64,000 nt of DNA, from contig NZ_SMYO01000006.1 of NCBI RefSeq assembly GCF_004358205.1, positions 248,001 through 312,000 on the forward strand, written 5' to 3'. Origin of the DNA: Bacillus salipaludis. Its GTDB lineage: Bacteria > Bacillota > Bacilli > Bacillales_B > DSM-18226. How positions within the stretch are numbered: the stretch's first letter is position 1; each line of letters starts with the position of its first letter. The position numbers and the translations under genes are program-made. Below are positions 58,306 through 64,000 of the stretch, piece by piece. The notes under the pieces are model-generated. The model worked only from the letters and a program-made list of their open reading frames with translations, was not told the DNA's origin and ran no database searches.

Positions 58306-60342
58306 ATGGGTAAATATATTTGTGGTATTGACATGGGAGGGACATTTACCGATTTTGTATCTTTTAATACAGAAACGCAAGAAGTAGAGGTATGGAAAAA
58401 TTTATCTACTCCAAAGCAACCCATTAATGGTTTATTGACTGGATTAAATAATTTTGATGACCTATCAAGTGTAGACCAAATACGCCATGGTACAACGATT
58501 GCGACAAATGCAATTTTAGAAAGAAAAGGTGGAAATGTAGCATTTATTACAACTAAGGGTTTTAAAGATGTCCCATTTATCCAACGAGCTAACAGAAAAA
58601 AACACTATGATATGAGTTGGATTAAACCAGAACCACTGGTAAAAAGGAGAAATTGCTTTGAAATTACTGAGCGACTAACTCATAAAGGCGAAGTATTACA
58701 GGAAATAATTGAGGAAGAAGTAAAACAAATTGTAGAAGAAATAAGAAATAGAGGAAATATTGATGCTATTGCAATTAACACCCTTTACTCCTATGTAAAT
58801 CCCACACACGAACAACAATTAAAATCTCTCTTTGAAAAATACCTACCAGAAATTCCAGTTTCAATTTCCTATGAAGTTCTTCCAAAATGGAAGGAATATG
58901 AAAGAGGAAGTACGGTTATTGCAGATGCTTATATTAAACCAATTGTTTCAAACTATGTAAAAACATTAGAAGAAAAATTTGAACAAATGACCATCACAAA
59001 GAATGTTGGAATCATGAAATCGAATGGTGGAATTATGACCCTTGATGCTACTGATCAGGCACCAATTAACACTGCCGTTTCTGGCCCAACTGGTGGAGTT
59101 GTAGCTGGAAAATCAATTGCAAAACAATGTGGAATTGATAATCTTGTAACACTTGATATGGGCGGAACTAGTACAGATGTAGCCGTAATCGTAAACGGAG
59201 AAGAAAAATTCACCACAAATTTTGAAATTGAATGGGGAATTCCTATTCAAGTACCAATGATTGATATCCGTACAATTGGTGCGGGGGGTGGAAGTATTGC
59301 TTGGATTGATAAAGGTGGAATGTTAAATGTTGGGCCAGAGAGTGCTGGTGCAAATCCAGGGCCAGTGTGTTATGGCAATGGTGGTGAGATTCCTACTGTA
59401 ACGGATGCCAATTTAGTTTTAGGACGTTTAAATCCTCAAAATTTCCTAGGTGGAAAAATGAAACTGGATTATGAATCTGCATATCAGGCTATGGAAAAGC
59501 TGGGTGACCAAATAGGAATGTCCGTTGAAGATACAGCACTGTCCATTTTGAAGATTGCAAATAATAACATGGTTGGGGCATTAAGAATGGTTTTAATTGA
59601 ACAAGGGTATGACCCACGTGATTTCACAATGCTTAGTTTTGGAGGAGCGGGACCTGTTCATGCAAGTGATATCATTGACATTGCCGGAATTCCAACTTGT
59701 ATCGTTCCAGTTTATCCTGGCCAATTCTCTGCATTTGGCTTTGTCCAATGTGATGCTCGAGTAGATTTACAACGAACTGTCCAAATGACTTCTAAGTTTT
59801 TTGATATTGAACGAGCGAACCAAGTCTTCCAGGAATTAAAAGAAACTGGTATAAACGACTTAGTTTCTCAGGGATACAAAGATAATCTTGAAATCATTAC
59901 CTCAATTGAAATGAGATATTTAGGCCAGAATTATGAATTAGATGTTCCTTTTGCTTATGATGAAATAAATGAGAGAAATGTAAACCATATTTGGAACACC
60001 TTCCATGACATGCACAATGATCGATTTGGTTTTAAAATTGACGGTGAAATCATGGAAATCGTTAACTACAAAGTTACAGTGATCAGTAAGCCTGAGAAAG
60101 CAAAACTAAAAAATATTAAAAAAGCAAATGGTGAAATTGCAATTCCAAAAGAAGAGCGTTTAGTTAGATTTGATGATGACTTATTAACAACAGCAATTTA
60201 TGATCGAGACACTCTATTAGCTGGTCATAGAATTACGGGTCCGGCAGTTATAGAAGAAAGTGCATCTTCCACAGTCATTAGACCTGATCATATCGTAGTA
60301 GTCGATGACTTTGGAAATCTTCATATTAAGATGGAAGGGTGA
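58306..60342 (+). CDS. hyuA: HyuA-type ATP-dependent amidohydrolase, alpha subunit
   Basis: 678 aa, N-methylhydantoinase A/5-oxoprolinase/acetone-carboxylase-beta family. ICGIDMGGTFTDFVSFN is the ASKHA ATPase phosphate loop; IRHGTTIATNAILERKGG, VSYEVLPKWKEYERGSTV, AVSGPTGGVVAGK, LDMGGTSTDVAVI and IGAGGGSIAWID follow, with FGGAGPVHA near residue 450. With HyuB it couples ATP hydrolysis to opening a cyclic amide such as a hydantoin, oxoproline or lactam. TAAGGAGG site before the ATG. Confidence 0.9.
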   Translation: MGKYICGIDMGGTFTDFVSFNTETQEVEVWKNLSTPKQPINGLLTGLNNFDDLSSVDQIRHGTTIATNAILERKGGNVAFITTKGFKDVPFIQRANRKKHYDMSWIKPEPLVKRRNCFEITERLTHKGEVLQEIIEEEVKQIVEEIRNRGNIDAIAINTLYSYVNPTHEQQLKSLFEKYLPEIPVSISYEVLPKWKEYERGSTVIADAYIKPIVSNYVKTLEEKFEQMTITKNVGIMKSNGGIMTLDATDQAPINTAVSGPTGGVVAGKSIAKQCGIDNLVTLDMGGTSTDVAVIVNGEEKFTTNFEIEWGIPIQVPMIDIRTIGAGGGSIAWIDKGGMLNVGPESAGANPGPVCYGNGGEIPTVTDANLVLGRLNPQNFLGGKMKLDYESAYQAMEKLGDQIGMSVEDTALSILKIANNNMVGALRMVLIEQGYDPRDFTMLSFGGAGPVHASDIIDIAGIPTCIVPVYPGQFSAFGFVQCDARVDLQRTVQMTSKFFDIERANQVFQELKETGINDLVSQGYKDNLEIITSIEMRYLGQNYELDVPFAYDEINERNVNHIWNTFHDMHNDRFGFKIDGEIMEIVNYKVTVISKPEKAKLKNIKKANGEIAIPKEERLVRFDDDLLTTAIYDRDTLLAGHRITGPAVIEESASSTVIRPDHIVVVDDFGNLHIKMEG

Positions 60343-60348
60343 TAGTAT

Positions 60349-62028
60349 ATGGATTTTGTAAAAATGAATATTATTAATTCTGCTATGATCTCAATTTGCC
60401 GTGAGATGGGAATTACTCTCATGAAAACCTCTTACTCTACCATTTTTAATGAAGCATTGGATTTTACGTGTGGACTTGCAAATACAAAAGGAGAATTAAT
60501 AGCAGTTGCCGATTTCTGTCCAGCAATGATTGGTGGTATGCCTGCGTTAATTGATAACTGTATTAATGAAATCCCTGTTTCTGAAATGAAACCTGGAGAT
60601 GTTATTCTTCATAATGACCCATACAGAGGTGGATTACATATTCCAGAACATACCGTATTTAAGCCGATCTTTATCGAAGGGGAAGTCGTGGGATATGCAG
60701 TCGCGATTGGACATATAGCAGAAATTGGTGGAATTGTTCCAGGGGGATTTGCTGGAGAAGCAACGGAAGTATTTCAAGAAGGTCTTCGATTACCTCCTGT
60801 CAAAATCATTAGCGAAGGAAAAGACAATGAAGCCGTATGGAAAATTATGCTGGCCAATGTTAGAACACCAAGACACAATTATGGCGATTTGAGAGCTTTA
60901 ATCAGTGCTGCAAATTTAGGGGAATCAAGATTAACTGATCTCATTAATAAATATGGAAAAGAAGTTTTTACACAAACTGTTAATGATTTATTGGATTACT
61001 CGGAACGTCGCATGCGTGCTGAGTTAAGAGAAATTCCAAATGGATATTATGATTTTGAAGATTATGTAGAAAATGATGGAATTGAAGATAAGATTTTCAC
61101 AATTAAAGCAAATGTATATGTGGAAGATGAAGAAGTGATCGTAGATTACGAGGGTACTTCTCCACAAGCACGTGGTCCGATTAATGCAACTTATGGGGTT
61201 GCTGTTTCTGCAGCCTATAATGCTTTATTGCATATCACAGACCCTGAGATTCCGAAGAATTCCGGATGTTTTAGACCTATTAAAGTTGTAGCTCCTCCAG
61301 GTACGGTAGTAAATGTTGATTTCCCTGCACCGGAAGTAGGGGGAAATACAGAAACACATCCCAGAATTGCATTAGCTATTATAGGTGCTTTCTCTAAAGC
61401 GGTTCCAGAGAAGGTCATGGCATGTGAAGGTGGTACCCATCTAAACTTTGTATTTGGCGGTTATCACGATGATTACGACGAATACTATGTTTGCTATGAT
61501 CTTGAAGGAGTAGGTTGGGGCGCGCGGCCATATGCTGACGGAAATAATATGGTCGACTCTATAAACGGAAATTGCCGTACTACTCCAACAGAAGTTTTTG
61601 AAACGAGATTTCCATGGCTAATAGAATCCTTTAATTTGAATCAAGATTCTGGCGGACCTGGACAATATCGTGGTGGGTTAGGTGCAGAAAAGGTGTTAAG
61701 GTGTTTGGCAAAAGAAATAACAGTAAGTCAAATGACTGATCGCCATGAAATTGCACCATTTGGACTTTTTGGCGGTCAAGAAGGCGGATTAGGTGCAACA
61801 CTTGTGATGAAGAATGGTGAAAGCGAATGGAAAGATGTAAGAGAAACATTTGGTAAGGTTTCTTCTAGTAAATTTTCTAATATTAAAGTGAATAAGGGAG
61901 ACAGGGTGAAAATCATAACACCTGGTGGTGGAGGATACGGAAATCCTTGTGAAAGAGATAGAAACAAACTGGAAGAAGATATTAAGGATGGTTTTGTTTC
62001 CAAGGAAGCTGCCTTATCAATCTATTAA
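60349..62028 (+). CDS. hyuB: HyuB-type ATP-dependent amidohydrolase, beta subunit
   Basis: 559 aa, N-methylhydantoinase B family: MISICREMGITLMKTSYSTIFNEALDFTCGLANTKGE, DVILHNDPYRGGLHIPEHTVF, GHIAEIGGIVPGG, PRHNYGDLRALISAANLG, GGNTETHPRIALAI and QDSGGPGQYRGGLG, with ITPGGGGYGNP at the end. The HNDP and HIAE/H residues bind metal. It begins 6 bases after hyuA. The substrate could be N-methylhydantoin, another hydantoin, 5-oxoproline or a lactam; the family does not decide. Confidence 0.9.
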   Translation: MDFVKMNIINSAMISICREMGITLMKTSYSTIFNEALDFTCGLANTKGELIAVADFCPAMIGGMPALIDNCINEIPVSEMKPGDVILHNDPYRGGLHIPEHTVFKPIFIEGEVVGYAVAIGHIAEIGGIVPGGFAGEATEVFQEGLRLPPVKIISEGKDNEAVWKIMLANVRTPRHNYGDLRALISAANLGESRLTDLINKYGKEVFTQTVNDLLDYSERRMRAELREIPNGYYDFEDYVENDGIEDKIFTIKANVYVEDEEVIVDYEGTSPQARGPINATYGVAVSAAYNALLHITDPEIPKNSGCFRPIKVVAPPGTVVNVDFPAPEVGGNTETHPRIALAIIGAFSKAVPEKVMACEGGTHLNFVFGGYHDDYDEYYVCYDLEGVGWGARPYADGNNMVDSINGNCRTTPTEVFETRFPWLIESFNLNQDSGGPGQYRGGLGAEKVLRCLAKEITVSQMTDRHEIAPFGLFGGQEGGLGATLVMKNGESEWKDVRETFGKVSSSKFSNIKVNKGDRVKIITPGGGGYGNPCERDRNKLEEDIKDGFVSKEAALSIY

Positions 62029-62066
62029 AGTTTGCAAAGCCATAGATTTTTTAGGGAGATGAGCTA

Positions 62067-62261
62067 ATGAAATTCTCAAGTAATGGATACTATGTAGAAA
62101 AATATGAAAAATGTTCTGTTTGTGGAAAGCTAGTTTACGGGAATAGAATTGAGCAATTAAATATCCATGGAGTGCCATCCTTATTTTGTTCTGATTGGTG
62201 TGTCGATTGGGAAAAAGTAAGGATGGAGAAAAAGAAACAGGCAAGAAAAGTTTTAATCTAA
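62067..62261 (+). CDS. Small zinc-ribbon-like protein, 64 aa
   Basis: ATG 62067 after AGGGAGATG. KCSVCGKLVYG and LFCSDWCVDWE give four Cys in CxxC and CxxxC arrangement, likely one zinc. No membrane segment; a basic tail follows (RMEKKKQARKVLI). It comes 38 bases after hyuB and before a hairpin, so it is the last gene of the HyuAB operon. It could be an assembly factor or a small third subunit, comparable in place to acetone-carboxylase gamma, though much smaller. Confidence 0.72.
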   Translation: MKFSSNGYYVEKYEKCSVCGKLVYGNRIEQLNIHGVPSLFCSDWCVDWEKVRMEKKKQARKVLI

Positions 62262-62288
62262 ATATTTTCTTAAACTTGTGGCTAAGAT

Positions 62289-62316
62289 CGGCCTTTCATA
62301 TAAAAATGAAAGGCCG
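62289..62316 (+). terminator. Hairpin after the zinc-ribbon gene
   Basis: Perfect 11-bp stem CGGCCTTTCAT/ATGAAAGGCCG, 6-nt loop, but no T-run. It may be a weak terminator or an mRNA end stabiliser. Confidence 0.5.
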
Positions 62317-62357
62317 TATAAGAGTCGATAAAATAATAATGTTGTATTTTTGCTTTT

Positions 62358-62372
62358 ATTGGTACTACCAGT
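62358..62372. promoter_or_regulatory. GntR operator-like site O3
   Basis: ATTGGTACTACCAGT matches the O2 core ACTGGTAATACCAGT at 13 of 15 positions. It lies 47 bases before the aminotransferase start, linking this gene to the GntR regulon. Confidence 0.65.
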
Positions 62373-62418
62373 AATACCAATCGAAATAAATTTAAGTTCG
62401 AAAGGATGTATTGAAATC

Positions 62419-63759
62419 ATGGTTATAAAAAATAAAGTTCAAGAGTTGGCTGATTTAGATAAGAAGCACTTTCTGCATCCCACATCCTCAATAAAACAAC
62501 AACAAGAAAATGGACCAGCCTACATTTTCACAGAGGGAAAAGGAATTTATCTTTATGACATTAATGGAAATAAGGTTTTGGATGGAATGTCATCACTTTG
62601 GAATGTGAATATAGGACACGGTAGAAAGGAAATAGTAGAAGCCGCTGCTGACCAAATGTCAAAGTTAGCCTATAGCTCCTGTTTTAATACATTTAGCAAC
62701 GAGCCAGTTATTAAATTAGCTGAAAAAATTTCTCAAATAACCCCTGGAGACTTAAACACAACCTTTTTCACCTCAGGTGGATCGGAATCAAATGATACAG
62801 CTATTAAACTCGTAAGACATTATTGGATATTGAAAGGTGAAAAAGAACGGAAGAAGATTATTTCTAGAAAAAAATCCTACCACGGTTTAGCAATGGGAGC
62901 TACAAATACTACAGGGTTAAAACCATTCCGGGATTTTTCAAATATTTTTTCTCCAGACTTTTGCCATGTTGATGACCAATCAATCGATGCTCTTGTAGAT
63001 TTGATTGAAAAAGAGGGACCGGAAACGATTGCTGCATTTATTACTGAACCAGTTCAAGGGGCTGGAGGTGTACATATACCTTCCATTGAGTATATAAAAG
63101 AATGTAGAAAAATTTGTGATAAATATGGAATTCTTTTTATTGCAGATGAGGTTATCACTGGTTTTGGAAGAACAGGGAAATACTTTGGAATGGAACATTT
63201 TGATGTGAATCCTGACATTATGTCTTTTGCAAAAGGGATTACAAGTGGATATTCTCAATTAGGTGGCGTAGTGATAAGTAAAAGGATCCATGAAGAACTT
63301 ATTAATCTCTCTGTAGATACTTTTCTACATGGGTATACTTACAGTGGACATCCAACCGCATGTGCTGTGGCACTAAGAAATATTCAAGTTATTGAAGAAG
63401 AAAATTTAATTGAAAATGCCAGGCTAATGGGCGAAGAAATGTTAAAAGGATTCAAATGGTTGCAACATACACAGGATATTGTTGGAGAGGTAAGAGGATT
63501 AGGTCTTTTAGGGGCCGTTGAATTAGTAAAAGATCGGAAATCAAACCAAAGGTTTGAAAAACCCCTAGCACCTTTGGTTGTGAATGAAGCTGCAAAGAGA
63601 GGATTAATTGTTAGGTCCGTTACTTTTGAAGGTCAAGATACGCTTGTATTTTCTCCTCCTTTAATTATCAAAAAAGAAGAAATCCAAGAAATGGTTGAAA
63701 TTATATCTGATTCTATTTCTACTGTTAAACAGAATAATTATAAAAAAGAACTTATATAA
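62419..63759 (+). CDS. Class III omega-aminotransferase
   Basis: 446 aa. FFTSGGSESNDTAIKLVRHYW, SRKKSYHGLAMGATNTTG, FIADEVITGFGRTGKYFG and Lys272 in MSFAKGITSGYSQLGG (Schiff base) are present. ATG 62419 with AAAGGATG is preferred; the longer frame opens in the operator region. Family members move omega-amino groups (beta-alanine, taurine, 5-aminovalerate, 6-aminohexanoate) to pyruvate or 2-oxoglutarate. It is a distant paralogue of the aminotransferase at 14951. Next to HyuAB, an omega-amino acid freed by ring opening is the likely substrate. Confidence 0.87.
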   Translation: MVIKNKVQELADLDKKHFLHPTSSIKQQQENGPAYIFTEGKGIYLYDINGNKVLDGMSSLWNVNIGHGRKEIVEAAADQMSKLAYSSCFNTFSNEPVIKLAEKISQITPGDLNTTFFTSGGSESNDTAIKLVRHYWILKGEKERKKIISRKKSYHGLAMGATNTTGLKPFRDFSNIFSPDFCHVDDQSIDALVDLIEKEGPETIAAFITEPVQGAGGVHIPSIEYIKECRKICDKYGILFIADEVITGFGRTGKYFGMEHFDVNPDIMSFAKGITSGYSQLGGVVISKRIHEELINLSVDTFLHGYTYSGHPTACAVALRNIQVIEEENLIENARLMGEEMLKGFKWLQHTQDIVGEVRGLGLLGAVELVKDRKSNQRFEKPLAPLVVNEAAKRGLIVRSVTFEGQDTLVFSPPLIIKKEEIQEMVEIISDSISTVKQNNYKKELI

Positions 63760-63789
63760 TTTACAAGACTTACCACACTTTGCTATTTT

Positions 63790-63815
63790 AACTCTCCCCT
63801 TTTTTGGGGGGAGTT
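63790..63815. terminator. Terminator-like hairpin after the aminotransferase gene
   Basis: AACTCTCCCC and GGGGGGAGTT (one G-T pair) with a T6 loop; A-rich bases follow. No clean T-run on the plus side. Confidence 0.55.
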
Positions 63816-63905
63816 GAAAAAATTAATTTTACATAAAATATTATTCTAAGCTTCACGAGTCTTCTTCAAAGGTATTGTATTTATAGTAAAGGGGGATAGA
63901 GTATT

Positions 63906-64000
63906 TTGAAAGTAATAACAGCTGGGCACATTGAAAAAATAAAAAACATTATAAGAACAGGAAGAGTTCTTACAAACTTAAGTGACCGGTTTAGTTATTC
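63906..64000 (+). CDS. Probable FAD-linked oxidase (GlcD-like), N-terminal fragment
   Basis: TTG 63906 follows AAAGGGGG at suitable distance; the frame stays open to the window edge. The 31 visible residues (start MKVITAGHIEKIKNI, then GRVLTNLSDRFSYS) match the usual opening of glycolate-oxidase-type FAD enzymes, where a helix is followed by VLTD-x-x-R-x-x-YS. With so little sequence the call is tentative. Direction and spacing suggest it belongs to the same catabolic cluster. Confidence 0.45.
   Translation, partial: MKVITAGHIEKIKNIIRTGRVLTNLSDRFSY

Overview
The window looks like a low-GC, endospore-forming member of the Bacillaceae (Bacillus/Neobacillus type). The grounds are AAGGAGG-type ribosome binding sites with frequent TTG/GTG starts, a T-box leader on proBA, CcpA (cre)-like sites, a sigma-54/SigL promoter with RocR-like upstream boxes, and a tricistronic ger germinant-receptor operon behind a sigma-G-like promoter. 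No rRNA, tRNA, phage, IS transposase or CRISPR was seen. The genus is an inference from style and gene content, not from a search.

Layout. 1-6.4 kb: end of a drug-efflux MFS gene, small conserved genes, a two-gene short-chain chromate transporter and an Upf1-like helicase. 6.4-7.1 kb: a MITE-like repeat and a regulatory region. 7.1-16.3 kb: reductive pyrimidine catabolism (PreT/PreA, dihydropyrimidinase, PucR-type regulator, malonate-semialdehyde dehydrogenase, omega-aminotransferase). 16.4-24.0 kb: a bacterial microcompartment (BMC) operon with SorC/DeoR-type regulator, PduL, CoA-acylating aldehyde dehydrogenase, triosephosphate isomerase, RpiB-like isomerase, deoxyribose-phosphate aldolase, two BMC-H and three BMC-P shell proteins and an unassigned protein. 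24-31 kb: small HTH gene, flavin oxidoreductase, T-box-proBA and a nuclease-helicase fusion. 31-42 kb: MFS/LysR pair, methyltransferase, germinant receptor operon, purine permease, PCD and an ALDH. 42.3-43.6 kb: a 23-unit, 51/52-bp tandem array. 43.6-49.5 kb: ureohydrolase with TetR regulator, then a quinone/electrophile-detoxification-like cluster. 49.5-55.4 kb: GH18 protein, PepF, GNAT, and a P5C dehydrogenase under a SigL promoter. 55.6-64 kb: a GntR-controlled catabolic cluster (small membrane proteins, DMT permease, HyuA/HyuB ATP-dependent amidohydrolase, class III aminotransferase, start of a probable FAD oxidase).

How the genes fit together. The 7-24 kb block can be read as an island for salvaging carbon and nitrogen from pyrimidine deoxynucleosides. 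One half takes the base to beta-alanine, malonate semialdehyde and acetyl-CoA. The neighbouring BMC half takes deoxyribose-5-phosphate to glyceraldehyde-3-phosphate plus acetaldehyde, then acetyl-CoA and acetyl-phosphate. Five non-shell BMC proteins, including triosephosphate isomerase, begin with amphipathic encapsulation-peptide-like helices. The BMC belongs, from memory of the literature, to the sugar-phosphate-utilising (SPU) group; its odd points are no BMC-T shell gene, no alcohol dehydrogenase, an RpiB with Asp in place of the catalytic Cys, and an unassigned cargo-like protein. The last cluster shares one palindromic GntR operator at both ends and fits opening of a cyclic amide followed by transamination.
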